Notes: generated from the letters alone by a model not told the origin. A DNA stretch of 64,000 nt from Ligilactobacillus sp900765635 (GCF_949152225.1 NZ_CASCJC010000001.1:496001-560000); one strand, 5' to 3'. Shown: positions 50,226 to 59,901, counted from the first letter of the stretch. Program-made: numbers and translations.

Positions 50226-52451
50226 ATGCAGACAGATATCTTTTTAATCTCAGGGATGGTTTGTGCAGCCTGTGGACAAACAGTTGAAAAGGCTGTTCAA
50301 AAATTAATTGGAGTACAAAAAGCACAAGTAAACTTAGCGAATAATCAATTATTAGTTGTGTATGATACAGATAAGTTGACGACTGAGGCTATTATTTTGG
50401 CAGTTGTTCAAAGTGGCTATCAAGCAAAACTTTTAAATGAAGAAGATGATAATCATCAATTACAGCAAAAACAACAAGAAGAATTATTAAAAAATTATCA
50501 ACAACACTTTATAATTAGTGCATTGTTGAGTATACCGGTAGTTTATTTGGCAATGGCAGAAATGTTTGCTTGGCCGCTTCCTTTATGGGTTACTGCTAGT
50601 TACAGTCCATTGATCTATACAAGTGTACAATTTGTTTTAAGTACACTTGTTTTAATCAGTAATCATGCTTTTTACACGGCAGGGCTAAAAGCCTTGATAA
50701 AAAGGCATCCTAATATGGATTCATTGATTGCACTGGGAACTGGTGGAGCTTATTTGAGTAGTATTTGGACAACAATTTTAATTTTTAAAGGGCAACATCA
50801 TTTAACGATGAGCCTGTATTATGAAGCTACAGTAGTTGTATTGAGTCTAGTTTTATTGGGACGTTTCTTAGAACAAAAAGCAAAGGGAAAAACATCGCAA
50901 GCAGTCATGCAATTACTGGATTTAGCACCTAAAAAAGCGCGCTTAGTGACGGATGAAGCGGAAGTTTTGGTAGACGTGGCTACTCTTAAAGTCGGAGATA
51001 TTATTAGGGTTTTACCAGGCGAAAAAATTCCGGTTGATGGAATAGTGATTTGTGGTCAAAGTCAAGTTGATGAAGCAATGCTAACCGGTGAAAGTCAACC
51101 AGTGCTAAAACAAGCTCAAAGCAAAGTTTATGCCGCAACACTTAATCAAACTGGGAGTTTTGAATTTAAAGCGACTAAAGTTGGTCAACAAACATTATTA
51201 GCAGAGCTGGTTAGATTAGTTGAACAAGCACAATCAACCAAGGCACCGTTGGCTCGTTTAGCGGATAAAATTGCTTATTTTTTTGTACCAGGTATTATTT
51301 TATTGGCATTTTTAACTGGTTTGGCGTGGTTGGTTATTGGACATCAAAGTTTGACTTTTTGTTTGAAAATAATGCTTGGAATATTGGTGATTGCGTGTCC
51401 GTGTGCTTTAGGCTTGGCAACACCAACAGCAATTATGGTTGGAATTGGACAAGGAGCTAAAAAGGCGATTTTGTTTAAAAACGGTGAAGCTTTAGAAAAG
51501 TTATGTCATGTGCAAAAAGTCTGCTTAGACAAAACAGGTACGATTACACAAGGTAATTTTAAAGTGGTAGCTAATAAAACTTTAGGTGGTTTTTCTAAAA
51601 AACTAGCCTTACAACTGGCTGCAAGTGCTGAACAAAATTCAGAACACCCAATTGCACAAGCTTTGATTAAAGAAGCTAAAAAACAATCCTTGCCTTTATT
51701 AGCAAGTGATAACTTTGAAGCTTTAGTTGGTAAGGGGATTTCTTGTCAAATTGAGCAAAAAGAAGTTTTAATCGGTAATCAACGTTTATTGGAAGAATTT
51801 TTTGTTGATGTAAGTGATGCCAAAGAGCTAACAAGCCAAATGCAAAGTCCAATTTATTTAGCACTCAACAAGCAATTAGTTGCAATATTTGAAATTAGCG
51901 ATGCACTCAAAGAAGATAGTAAGCAAGCGATATTAAATCTACAAAAGTTAGGCTTAGAAGTTGTTATGTTGACAGGAGATAATCGAAAAGTCGCAGCACA
52001 AATTGCTCAACAAGTAAATATCACAGAAGTTTATAGCGAAGTAACACCTAAAAAAAAGGCGCAAATCATTCAAAAACTGCAACGAAGAGATTCTGTTTTG
52101 ATGGTTGGCGATGGGATCAATGATGCTTTGGCGTTGAGTCAAGCTGACGTTGGGATTGCGATTGGTTCAGGAACTGATATTGCATTGGAATCAGCGCAAA
52201 TTATCTTACAACGTAATTCATTAACTGATGTTGTAAAAGCAGTAAAATTAAGCCAAGCAACTGTCAAAAATATTAAAGAAAATCTTTTCTGGGCATTTAT
52301 CTATAACTTATTAGGTATTCCGATTGCAATGGGAGGATTATATTTGTTTGGAGGTCCGTTGTTAAATCCAATGATTGGAGCAGGTGCAATGAGTTTAAGT
52401 TCACTTTGTGTGGTGCTAAATGCTTTACGATTACGTTTCAAAAAGATATAA
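50226..52451 (+). CDS. copA: P1B-type copper-transporting ATPase
   Basis: 741 residues. It has one N-terminal heavy-metal domain with GMVCAAC (Cys13, Cys16), eight membrane helices, the actuator TGESQPV, the metal-site CPC (Cys391, Cys393) in VIACPCALGLATP, the phosphorylated Asp435 (DKTGTI), the HP motif (SEHPIA) and MVGDGINDALAL. These fit Cu(I) export (CopA group). The ribosome site aaggag precedes the ATG. It stands alone without CopZ or CopY. Metal specificity is inferred from the CPC and CxxC motifs. Confidence 0.92.
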   Translation: MQTDIFLISGMVCAACGQTVEKAVQKLIGVQKAQVNLANNQLLVVYDTDKLTTEAIILAVVQSGYQAKLLNEEDDNHQLQQKQQEELLKNYQQHFIISALLSIPVVYLAMAEMFAWPLPLWVTASYSPLIYTSVQFVLSTLVLISNHAFYTAGLKALIKRHPNMDSLIALGTGGAYLSSIWTTILIFKGQHHLTMSLYYEATVVVLSLVLLGRFLEQKAKGKTSQAVMQLLDLAPKKARLVTDEAEVLVDVATLKVGDIIRVLPGEKIPVDGIVICGQSQVDEAMLTGESQPVLKQAQSKVYAATLNQTGSFEFKATKVGQQTLLAELVRLVEQAQSTKAPLARLADKIAYFFVPGIILLAFLTGLAWLVIGHQSLTFCLKIMLGILVIACPCALGLATPTAIMVGIGQGAKKAILFKNGEALEKLCHVQKVCLDKTGTITQGNFKVVANKTLGGFSKKLALQLAASAEQNSEHPIAQALIKEAKKQSLPLLASDNFEALVGKGISCQIEQKEVLIGNQRLLEEFFVDVSDAKELTSQMQSPIYLALNKQLVAIFEISDALKEDSKQAILNLQKLGLEVVMLTGDNRKVAAQIAQQVNITEVYSEVTPKKKAQIIQKLQRRDSVLMVGDGINDALALSQADVGIAIGSGTDIALESAQIILQRNSLTDVVKAVKLSQATVKNIKENLFWAFIYNLLGIPIAMGGLYLFGGPLLNPMIGAGAMSLSSLCVVLNALRLRFKKI

Positions 52452-52493
52452 AAAAACATTTGCTAGGCAACAGCCTAACAAATGTTTTTTTAG
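52452..52493. terminator. bidirectional terminator between copA and nrdF
   Basis: Stem aaaaaacatttgctaggc / gcctaacaaatgttttttt (one bulge); A- and T-runs on both sides serve both converging genes. Confidence 0.9.
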
Positions 52494-52495
52494 TA

Positions 52496-53455
52496 TTAAA
52501 ACTTAAAGTCGTAATCATCATCAGACATCGCTTCAACATTGCCTAAAAGATAACCATTTCCGACTTGTGAAAAGAAGTCATGATTAGAAGTCGAAGTTGA
52601 AATACCATTCATTACAACAGGATCGACATCATCAGCTGTATCTGGGAAAAGTGGATCTAATCCTAGATTCATCAAAGCTTTATTAGCATTATAGCGTAAA
52701 AAGACTAACACTTTTTGGCTCCAGCCGACTTGATCATATAACAGATGGGTATATTTTTCTTCGTTTTCGTATAGTTCAAACAAGAAGTCATAAACCCACA
52801 TTTTGAGTTCTTCTTGTTGTTCGCTTGTCAATTCGTTAAAACCTAACTGAAATTTATAACCAATATAGGTTCCATGTACAGATTCGTCACGCAAAATTAA
52901 TTTGATAATTTCGGCCACATTGGCCATTTTATTGCGTCCTAACCAATATAGTGGTGTGTAAAAACCTGAGTAAAATAAGAAAGTTTCCAAGAAAACAGAG
53001 GCAACTTTCTTTTGTAAAGCAGTCCCATTTTGATAGATATCATTGATTTTTTGTGCCTTAAATTGAAGAGTTTGCTCGTTATCTGTCCAAGCAAAAATTT
53101 CATCAATTTCTTTAGGGGTATTTAACGTTGAAAAAATCGATGAATAACTTTTAGCATGTACCGATTCCATGAATTCGATATTGTTTAAGACAGCTTCTTC
53201 TTGTTGTGTACGCACATCTTTTTTCAAAGAGCTCATACCATCTTGAGATTGAAGCGTATCAAGCAACGTCAATCCCCCAAAAACCTTAGCAATGACGTCT
53301 TTATCTGCACTGCTTAAAGTTCGCCAATCGGCTAGGTCATTTGAGAGGGGAATACGTGTATCTAACCAAAATTGTTCGGTTAATTTTTCCCAGGTAGCCT
53401 TATCAAGTTGATCTTCTAAAATATTCCAGTTGATTGCTTTATAATTTTCACTCAT
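52496..53455 (-). CDS. nrdF: class Ib ribonucleotide reductase beta subunit
   Basis: Supplies the tyrosyl radical cofactor for NrdE. Metal-ligand motifs are visible: WLDTRIPLSND, the ESVHAKSYSSIF helix with Glu and His ligands, and DESVHGTYIGYKFQ with Glu and His. At 319 residues it is normal. The frame continues upstream to 53575 inside nrdE, but gaaagga and the MSENYKAINW start at 53455 are correct. It is the last gene of nrdHIEF, 19 nt after nrdE. Confidence 0.95.
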   Translation of the reverse strand: MSENYKAINWNILEDQLDKATWEKLTEQFWLDTRIPLSNDLADWRTLSSADKDVIAKVFGGLTLLDTLQSQDGMSSLKKDVRTQQEEAVLNNIEFMESVHAKSYSSIFSTLNTPKEIDEIFAWTDNEQTLQFKAQKINDIYQNGTALQKKVASVFLETFLFYSGFYTPLYWLGRNKMANVAEIIKLILRDESVHGTYIGYKFQLGFNELTSEQQEELKMWVYDFLFELYENEEKYTHLLYDQVGWSQKVLVFLRYNANKALMNLGLDPLFPDTADDVDPVVMNGISTSTSNHDFFSQVGNGYLLGNVEAMSDDDYDFKF

Positions 53456-53474
53456 TACAACGTTTCCTTTCATG

Positions 53475-55646
53475 TTAGATACTGCAGCTTTCGCATTCAT
53501 TAGCACCAACTTCACTTTGATCGTCGGTAAATGTGCGCACATAATAGATTGACTTAATGCCTTTTTGGTGGGCATAGTTACGTAGAATCGTCAAATCACG
53601 TGTAGTCATCTTGTCTGTTCGGCCATTTTTCCATTCATAAAGCCCAGCTGGAATTGTAGAACGCATAAATAAAGTCAAACTCATTCCTTGATCGATATGT
53701 TCTTGAGCTGCAGCGTAAACATCGATGACTTTACGCATATCGATGTCATAAGCACAACGGTAATAAGCTAGTGTTTCATTTGAAAGATAAGGAGCCGGAT
53801 AGTAAATTTTACCGATTTTACGTTCTTGGCGTTCTTCAATCTTGTTGATGATTGGATGAAGCGAAGCAGTAGTGTCGTTGATATATGAAATCGAACCATT
53901 TGGAGCGACAGCCAGACGATTTTGATGATATAACCCGTCTTGTTTGATATCTTCTTTTAATTGTTGCCAAGCTTGTTTATCTGGGATGAAGATACCTTGG
54001 AATAATTCTTTAACCTTAGGTGAAGTTGGCACAAATTTATCAGTAAGATATTTGTCAAAGTAAGTCCCATCCGCATATTTACTCTTTTCAAAACCTACAA
54101 AAACTTGTTTGCGCTCTTTGGCAATCGTATTAGAGGCTTTTAGTGTCCAATAGTTTAATAACATGAAATAAATGCTAGTAAATTCTACGGCTTCTGGACT
54201 GTCATAATGGATTTGATTTTTGGCTAAAAAGGCATGTAATCCCATTGCACCAAGACCGATTGTATGGGCTTGCTCATTACCATGGCGAATCGAAGGAACG
54301 ACATCAATTTTTGAATTGTCAGTTACAAATGTTAATGCACGTGTCATCGTTGCAACTGATTTACCGAAATCAGGTGAAGCCATTAAATTGGCAATGTTGG
54401 TTGAACCTAAGTTACAACTAATATCTGTTCCTAAGACTTCGTATTCTTGGCGATCGTTTAATAAAGAAGGGGTTTGCACCTGTAAAATCTCGGAACAAAG
54501 GTTACTCATGATGATCTTACCATCGATTGGATTAACCTTGTTGACCGTATCGATATTGATGATATAAGGATAACCGGATTCTTGTTGTAATTTAGAGATT
54601 TCTTGTTCTAATTCACGCGCGTTGATTCGTTTCTTAGGGATATCAGGGTTAGCACACATGTTATCGTATTCTTTGGTGATATCTACATAAGAGAATGGCA
54701 CACCATAAACACGTTGTACACCCCAAGGATCGAAAAGATACATATCAGCATTATTTTTAGCTAATTCATAGAATTTATCTGGGACAACTAAACCCAATGA
54801 TAATGTTTTAACTCGAATTTTTTCATCGGCATTTTCTTTTTTAGCAGATAAAAAGTCAATGATATCGGTGTGGAAAATATTTAAATAAACGACTCCAGCA
54901 CCTTGACGTTGGCCTAACTGATTGGAATAAGAAAAACTATCTTCCAATAATTTCATGACAGGGACAACCCCAGAAGCAGCCCCTTGAATTCCTTTGATAG
55001 GGGCACCAGCACCACGTAAATTACTCAAGGAAATACCGACACCACCACCGATACGTGAAAGTTGCAAGGCTGAATTGATTCCACGGCCAATAGAATTCAT
55101 ATCATCGGTTAACTGTAATAAGAAGCAAGAAACTAATTCACCACGACGCTTGCGCCCAGCATTTAAAAAGCTAGGTGTAGCGGGTTGATAGCGTTGGTTG
55201 ATTAATTCATCAGCTAAATCTAAAGCTAATTGCTGATTACCATCAGCAAAATATAAGGCATTAGCGATGATACGATCTTCAAAAGTTTCAAGATAAGCTT
55301 GATTATCGTTAGTCTTTAATGCATATTGAGCATAAAATTTATAGGCAGCCATGAAAGTCTTAAAAGTAAATTTAGCAGCGTAGACTTTGGCAGTTAATTC
55401 TTCAATAAAAGAAAAGTCATATTTAGCTAAAAATTCGCTTTCGAGATAATCGTTTTGAATTAAAAAATCATAGCGTTGTTTTAAAGTTGGAAATGTCATC
55501 AAATTAGGTATGACATTTTCATTTAAAAAGGCTGATAGAGCTTCTTGATCCTTGTTAAGTTGGATCTTACCGTCGAGCGGAATGTTGACTTGATTGTTGA
55601 GGTCATAATAGGTTACCTGATTAATATCAATATCTTTAAGACTCAA
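53475..55646 (-). CDS. nrdE: class Ib ribonucleotide reductase alpha subunit
   Basis: Catalytic subunit making deoxyribonucleotides. Key segments are TPTFLNAG-like ATPSFLNAGRKRRGELVSCFLL (in parts SFLNAG, SCFLLQ), NLCSEILQ with the active-site Asn-Cys-Glu pattern, GLGAMGLHAFL, and a C-terminal CESCSI redox tail that accepts electrons from NrdH. At 723 residues it is full length. It overlaps nrdI by 11 nt, as expected for class Ib operons. Confidence 0.96.
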   Translation of the reverse strand: MSLKDIDINQVTYYDLNNQVNIPLDGKIQLNKDQEALSAFLNENVIPNLMTFPTLKQRYDFLIQNDYLESEFLAKYDFSFIEELTAKVYAAKFTFKTFMAAYKFYAQYALKTNDNQAYLETFEDRIIANALYFADGNQQLALDLADELINQRYQPATPSFLNAGRKRRGELVSCFLLQLTDDMNSIGRGINSALQLSRIGGGVGISLSNLRGAGAPIKGIQGAASGVVPVMKLLEDSFSYSNQLGQRQGAGVVYLNIFHTDIIDFLSAKKENADEKIRVKTLSLGLVVPDKFYELAKNNADMYLFDPWGVQRVYGVPFSYVDITKEYDNMCANPDIPKKRINARELEQEISKLQQESGYPYIINIDTVNKVNPIDGKIIMSNLCSEILQVQTPSLLNDRQEYEVLGTDISCNLGSTNIANLMASPDFGKSVATMTRALTFVTDNSKIDVVPSIRHGNEQAHTIGLGAMGLHAFLAKNQIHYDSPEAVEFTSIYFMLLNYWTLKASNTIAKERKQVFVGFEKSKYADGTYFDKYLTDKFVPTSPKVKELFQGIFIPDKQAWQQLKEDIKQDGLYHQNRLAVAPNGSISYINDTTASLHPIINKIEERQERKIGKIYYPAPYLSNETLAYYRCAYDIDMRKVIDVYAAAQEHIDQGMSLTLFMRSTIPAGLYEWKNGRTDKMTTRDLTILRNYAHQKGIKSIYYVRTFTDDQSEVGANECESCSI

Positions 55647-56007
55647 GTTGTGCCACCACTTTCTTTACATTTTCTACATCTGTTGAAGTACCATTAAATT
55701 CAAATGCATACAACAACGGGACTTGATACTTGTGTGCGATATTTTTTGCAGTGAAAATAAAAAGCTCGGCAAAATTACGATTGCCAGAGCCGATAACACC
55801 TTTAAAATAGTGAGAATTTGTGCGATAACTTAAAAAGTCGTCGACCGCTTCTGTGATTTCCTCATCATAAGTTGGAACAATCAAGATAAACGGTTCGCCG
55901 ACTTCAATTAAAGGTGCTGCCGCATTTATTTCGTAAGTACTAGGAAAGTTTAGTTTTTTTACAAAGCGTCTAGTCTGTCCGGTGACGCTAAAATAAACAA
56001 TTTTCAT
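55636..56007 (-). CDS. nrdI: NrdI flavodoxin-like protein
   Basis: Flavoprotein that helps assemble the Mn-tyrosyl radical cofactor of NrdF. It has the FMN loop YFSVTGQTRRFV (residues 5-16), PTYDEEITEAVDDFL and IGSGNRNFAELF. At 123 residues it is normal. It overlaps nrdH by 4 nt and nrdE by 11 nt. Confidence 0.94.
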   Translation of the reverse strand: MKIVYFSVTGQTRRFVKKLNFPSTYEINAAAPLIEVGEPFILIVPTYDEEITEAVDDFLSYRTNSHYFKGVIGSGNRNFAELFIFTAKNIAHKYQVPLLYAFEFNGTSTDVENVKKVVAQLES

Positions 56008-56234
56008 TGTGCAATCAACTGCTTTAATAAATCAGGACGAAAACCACTGATTAAAGCTTGTGAATCACGTTCTAAGACTGGCACACTGGCAAAGCCTTTA
56101 TCTTTTAAATAATTGATATATTCTGGTGAAGTTGAAAGATTTCTTTCTTCAAAATTAATATTATGTTCAACTAAGAAACGCTTGGTCATTTTGCATTGGA
56201 TACAGTTATCTTTGGTATATAATTCTAGACTCAT
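56004..56234 (-). CDS. nrdH: glutaredoxin-like NrdH
   Basis: Small electron donor for NrdE. The redox motif is CIQC (Cys11, Cys14), and the C-terminal part has SVPVLERDSQALISGFRPD with the cis-Pro (VP) typical of the thioredoxin fold. At 76 residues it is normal. It is the first gene of the nrdHIEF operon; aaggagg precedes the ATG. Confidence 0.95.
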   Translation of the reverse strand: MSLELYTKDNCIQCKMTKRFLVEHNINFEERNLSTSPEYINYLKDKGFASVPVLERDSQALISGFRPDLLKQLIAQ

Positions 56235-56270
56235 AAGCAGTTGATTCCTCCTTTGTATTTAACGAAGATT

Positions 56271-56309
56271 ATTATACTACACAAACAATTTTGATACAAT
56301 ATATTGACA
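56271..56309 (-). promoter_or_regulatory. nrdHIEF promoter with NrdR-box-like sequence
   Basis: Minus strand TTGTAT (56299-56294), 17-nt spacer, TATAAT (56276-56271). ATACAATATATTGACA (56294-56309, plus strand) resembles the NrdR box ACACWATATATNGTGT and overlaps the -35. A second, poorer candidate acacaaacaatttt lies at 56279. Control by NrdR is inferred. Confidence 0.55.
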
Positions 56310-56534
56310 TTTGAAGAATTTTCATCCCAACATCTTGTATCCGTTGTAAATTGTGGCTTTAGTGAATTTTTATGGGATAAAAAGAAAAATTGCCATTTTT
56401 TTTGAGAAAAAAGATGGAGAAATTTTTTATCTAAAAGAGTAGAAAAACACGTCAAGAGAGTCGAATAAATTTAGTTGCGTTTCACTAAATTTGTCCGTAT
56501 CATAGTAGTGTAACAGAAAGTGAGTTAAAAAAAT
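56310..56534. other. intergenic region upstream of rsmC
   Basis: About 225 nt without a gene. Besides the nrd promoter side it holds an inverted repeat AAATTTAGT (56467-56475) / ACTAAATTT (56484-56492) in the likely promoter or leader of the methyltransferase gene. A 74-codon minus-strand frame here has no support. Confidence 0.6.
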
Positions 56535-57146
56535 ATGACAAATTATTACTATACTAGAAATCCAGAGGTAAAACATAACGAAAAGACTTGGAATTTCACG
56601 TTATATGAACATAATTTTATTTTTAGTACGGATAATGGAGTCTTTTCAAAAGCAACTGTTGATTATGGTTCACGTGTATTACTAGCAGCATTGCAAGATA
56701 GTCAAATTAATGGTGATATCTTAGATGTAGGATGTGGTTATGGTCCTTTAGGATTGGCTTTGGCGTATAAGTTTAAAGATGTTCATGTTGATATGGTTGA
56801 TGTTAATTTATTAGCATTGCAATTGGCTAAGAAAAATGCCATACAAAACGGTTTAAACAATGTTACTATCTTTGAATCAGATGGTTATCAAGCAGTGACT
56901 AAAAATGATTATGCTGCTATTATCACTAATCCGCCAATTCGTGCAGGTAAAGAGGTTGTGCATAATATTTTGAGTCAAGCAAAACAACATTTAGCCCCTG
57001 AAGGAACTTTGACAGTGGTAATTCAAAAAAAGCAAGGTGCACCTTCAGCTCAAAAAAAGATGTTGGAAGTTTTTGGGAATTGCGAAGTGATTGCTAAAGA
57101 CAAAGGCTACTTTATTTTACAAAGTACTAAACAATTAGAGGAATAA
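56535..57146 (+). CDS. rsmC: class I SAM-dependent methyltransferase, RsmC type
   Basis: 203-residue methyltransferase. The SAM loop LDVGCGYGPLG (residues 63-73) and the catalytic NPPIRAGK (from Asn132) match the single-domain RsmC/YbxB group, which methylates 16S rRNA guanine N2. The ATG is preceded by agaaagtgag. tadA begins 4 nt after its stop. The exact rRNA position is inferred from family membership. Confidence 0.88.
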   Translation: MTNYYYTRNPEVKHNEKTWNFTLYEHNFIFSTDNGVFSKATVDYGSRVLLAALQDSQINGDILDVGCGYGPLGLALAYKFKDVHVDMVDVNLLALQLAKKNAIQNGLNNVTIFESDGYQAVTKNDYAAIITNPPIRAGKEVVHNILSQAKQHLAPEGTLTVVIQKKQGAPSAQKKMLEVFGNCEVIAKDKGYFILQSTKQLEE

Positions 57147-57150
57147 TGCA

Positions 57151-57627
57151 ATGGAGCTAAAACAGCAAGAATATTTCATGCAAGAAGCTTTAAAAGAAGC
57201 TAAAAAGGCTTTTGATTTAGGTGAAGTTCCCATTGGATGTGTACTTGTTGTAGATGGAAAAATTATTGGTCGAGGACATAATTTACGTGAAACATCTAAT
57301 GACGCAACATCTCATGCTGAGATTCAAGCAATACGTCAGGCCAATCAAGCATTGCAAAGTTGGCGCCTTAATGGCGCTAAACTGTTTGTAACACTTGAAC
57401 CTTGCCCAATGTGTAGTGGAGCAATTTTGAACGCTAGAATTGCCGAGGTTTATTATGGAGCCTATGATTTAAAGGCAGGAACTGCAGGTACTTTACTTAA
57501 TTTATTGGCAGATCGGCGTTTTAATCATCAATGTTTAGTAACTAAAGGTGTTTGTTACCAAGAATGTCAAGCCTTACTCCAAAATTTTTTTGGAGCAATT
57601 AGGCAAAAAAATAATGAAAAAGACTAG
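57151..57627 (+). CDS. tadA: tRNA adenosine(34) deaminase
   Basis: Converts A34 to inosine in tRNA-Arg(ACG). The zinc deaminase motifs are HAE (His55, catalytic Glu57) and PCPMC (Cys85, Cys88). At 158 residues it is normal. It is coupled to rsmC and is followed by the SRP RNA gene, an order widely kept in Firmicutes. Confidence 0.94.
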   Translation: MELKQQEYFMQEALKEAKKAFDLGEVPIGCVLVVDGKIIGRGHNLRETSNDATSHAEIQAIRQANQALQSWRLNGAKLFVTLEPCPMCSGAILNARIAEVYYGAYDLKAGTAGTLLNLLADRRFNHQCLVTKGVCYQECQALLQNFFGAIRQKNNEKD

Positions 57628-57660
57628 CAATATTTTTGATTTTAAGGTATCATAATAGAT

Positions 57661-57752
57661 GCCGTAAGGCCTTGAGGCAATGTTGACCTTATGAAGCGTG
57701 TCAGGTCCGGAAGGAAGCAGCACTAAGTTTGGCTTAACATGTGCCTTAAGTT
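57661..57752 (+). ncRNA. ffs: signal recognition particle RNA, small bacterial form
   Basis: The conserved SRP core gtcaggtccggaaggaagcag is at 57700-57720 (split: gtcaggtccgg, then aaggaagcag). Flanks ttgaggcaatgttgacc (57671-57688) and ggcttaacatgtgccttaa (57731-57749) pair to make the hairpin. Exact ends are approximate. A terminator at 57768 follows. Confidence 0.92.
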
Positions 57753-57767
57753 ATGAGGAAATTGAGT

Positions 57768-57798
57768 CCCGGTCTTTTCGATAAGATCGGGTTTTTTT
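57768..57798 (+). terminator. terminator after the SRP RNA
   Basis: Stem cccggtctt / aagatcggg followed by T7. Confidence 0.92.
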
Positions 57799-57822
57799 GT
57801 AGCTAATAGAAAGGAACATAAA

Positions 57823-59568
57823 ATGAGTTATCAAGCATTATATCGTGTCTGGCGTCCGCAGTGTTTTGCTGATTTAGTGGGACAAAAGTTAGTGGCACAA
57901 ACTTTAAAAAACGCAATAAGTACCCAACAGATTTCTCATGCCTATCTATTTTGCGGTCCACGAGGCACGGGAAAGACATCAGCGGCTAAGATTTTTGCTA
58001 AGGCCATCAACTGTAAGCATCAAGTTGATGGGGAGCCATGTAATCAATGTGAAATCTGCCAAGCAATTACGCAAGGTAGTCTTAATGATGTAATTGAATT
58101 TGATGCGGCGTCTAACAACGGTGTTGATGAAATTCGTGAGATTCGTGATAAAGTTAAATATGCACCTACTCAAGCGGATTACAAAGTTTACATTATAGAC
58201 GAAGTTCATATGTTATCGTCAGGTGCATTTAATGCATTATTGAAAACTTTAGAAGAACCACCGGCTAACGTTGTTTTTATTTTGGCAACTACTGAACCGC
58301 ATAAGGTTTTGCCAACGATTATTTCACGAACGCAACGTTTTGATTTCAAGCGAATCTTACCTCAAGATATTTTAGAGCGAATGCAATATATCTTAGAGCA
58401 AAAGCAAGTAAAATATCAATTAACTGCACTCAAGTTGATTGCTAAAGCAGCTCAAGGTGGGATGCGAGATGCTTTAAGTATCTTAGATCAAGTTATTTCT
58501 TTTGGTGAAGATGATGAAGTAACTTTTGAAAATGCCTTATTGGTAACAGGAAGTGTAACACAACAAAGCTTGCAAGAATATTTGCAACAAATTTTTGCTA
58601 ATGAGACGTCAGCGGCTTTAATGACAGTTCATCAAATTTTGGAACAAGGAAAAGATCCACAAAGATTTATTGAAGAGCTTATTGAATATTGTCGTGACTT
58701 GTTGTTGTATTGTCAGGCTCCTCAAGTTGTTGAAGAAGATCAATTAGAGCTGATAAACGAAGATTTCAAGCAAATGGCACAAAATATTGCCCCAGAAATT
58801 TTTTATCGTATTATCGAGACTTTAAATACTAGTCAAGAATCTATGCGTTTTAGTGCACATGCAGCAATATATCTGGAAGTTTTAACGGTTAAATTAACTC
58901 AGGTGGCGTCTGCTACGCAAGTGATTGAGAAAAAAGAAGTAATACAAGATTTGAGTGAAGTTAATGAATTAAAACAACAAGTCGCTAAGCTCAAACAACA
59001 AGTTGCACAGTTGTTGGCGAATAATAGGCAAGCAACTCCAAGAAAATTAGCCAATGCTATAGAACTTGAACCTAAGATTGAACAAGATAAAATTGATCAA
59101 ATTTTAGTGAATGCTAAACGTGACTCTTTAATCGAGTTGCAACAAAAATGGAATGATATCTTGATGCAACTACCAACACAGTTGCGGGCAAAGATTTCAG
59201 CTTCTTATCCAGTGGCGTGTGGCTTATTAGGAGCATTAATCACTATAAAAATTGATGCATTATGTCAAGCTGCACAGGAAGATTCACAATTATGTGATAA
59301 AATAAAAGAGCTATTGGGATGGCATGATGAAGTTATTTGCTTTATACCAGAAAGTCAATGGCCTAAGATTAGACAAGATTATGTTACGCGCTTTAAGGCA
59401 GGAAAGATTAGCAAACAAGTACAGCCAATCAAGCAATTAAAGCCGGTGGCTACCAAAGAAGAAGTGGTTGAACCAAAAGAGCCTAAATTAACGGCAAAGC
59501 CAGAGCCACTTGTAGATGAGGCAATTAAACTTTTTGGAGAAGAATTAATTGAAGTAACCCAAGATTAA
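57823..59568 (+). CDS. dnaX: DNA polymerase III gamma/tau subunit
   Basis: Clamp-loader ATPase. Walker A GPRGTGKT (45-52), zinc module Cys64/Cys73/Cys76/Cys79, Walker B IIDEVHML and the SRC-type TIISRTQRF motif are present. A long Gln/Lys-rich C-terminal region (about 380-581) is typical of tau. The ATG follows aaagga. It starts the dnaX-ebfC-recR-yaaL block. Confidence 0.95.
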   Translation: MSYQALYRVWRPQCFADLVGQKLVAQTLKNAISTQQISHAYLFCGPRGTGKTSAAKIFAKAINCKHQVDGEPCNQCEICQAITQGSLNDVIEFDAASNNGVDEIREIRDKVKYAPTQADYKVYIIDEVHMLSSGAFNALLKTLEEPPANVVFILATTEPHKVLPTIISRTQRFDFKRILPQDILERMQYILEQKQVKYQLTALKLIAKAAQGGMRDALSILDQVISFGEDDEVTFENALLVTGSVTQQSLQEYLQQIFANETSAALMTVHQILEQGKDPQRFIEELIEYCRDLLLYCQAPQVVEEDQLELINEDFKQMAQNIAPEIFYRIIETLNTSQESMRFSAHAAIYLEVLTVKLTQVASATQVIEKKEVIQDLSEVNELKQQVAKLKQQVAQLLANNRQATPRKLANAIELEPKIEQDKIDQILVNAKRDSLIELQQKWNDILMQLPTQLRAKISASYPVACGLLGALITIKIDALCQAAQEDSQLCDKIKELLGWHDEVICFIPESQWPKIRQDYVTRFKAGKISKQVQPIKQLKPVATKEEVVEPKEPKLTAKPEPLVDEAIKLFGEELIEVTQD

Positions 59569-59589
59569 AATATGGAAGGATGATTTATT

Positions 59590-59901
59590 ATGATGCGTGG
59601 AATGGGAAACATGCAAGGTATGATGAAACAAATGCAAAAATTACAAAAACAAATGAAAGAAGATCAAGCTAAGCTTAATGAAACTGTTTTTACAGGCGTT
59701 TCTTCTAATGAATTAGTAAGTGTTCAATTTAATGGTGCTCATGAAATGACAGATATTACAATCAAAGAAGAAGTTATTGATCCTGACGATATTGAAATGT
59801 TACAAGACTTAGTGATTATGGCTGTCAACGATGCCATGAAGCAAATAGATGAACATACGCAAAAAACAATGGGCAAATACACCCGTGGAATTGGTTTTTA
59901 A
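59590..59901 (+). CDS. YbaB/EbfC nucleoid-associated protein
   Basis: 103-residue DNA-binding dimer with a Met/Gln-rich N terminus (MQGMMKQMQKLQKQMKEDQ) and the TGVSSNELVSVQFNG strand region, typical of the YbaB family. The family is almost always encoded between dnaX and recR, as here. Confidence 0.94.
   Translation: MMRGMGNMQGMMKQMQKLQKQMKEDQAKLNETVFTGVSSNELVSVQFNGAHEMTDITIKEEVIDPDDIEMLQDLVIMAVNDAMKQIDEHTQKTMGKYTRGIGF

Noticed and set aside
56231..56455. 74-codon minus-strand frame upstream of nrdH
   Set aside because: It overlaps the nrd promoter and has low-complexity AT-rich composition.
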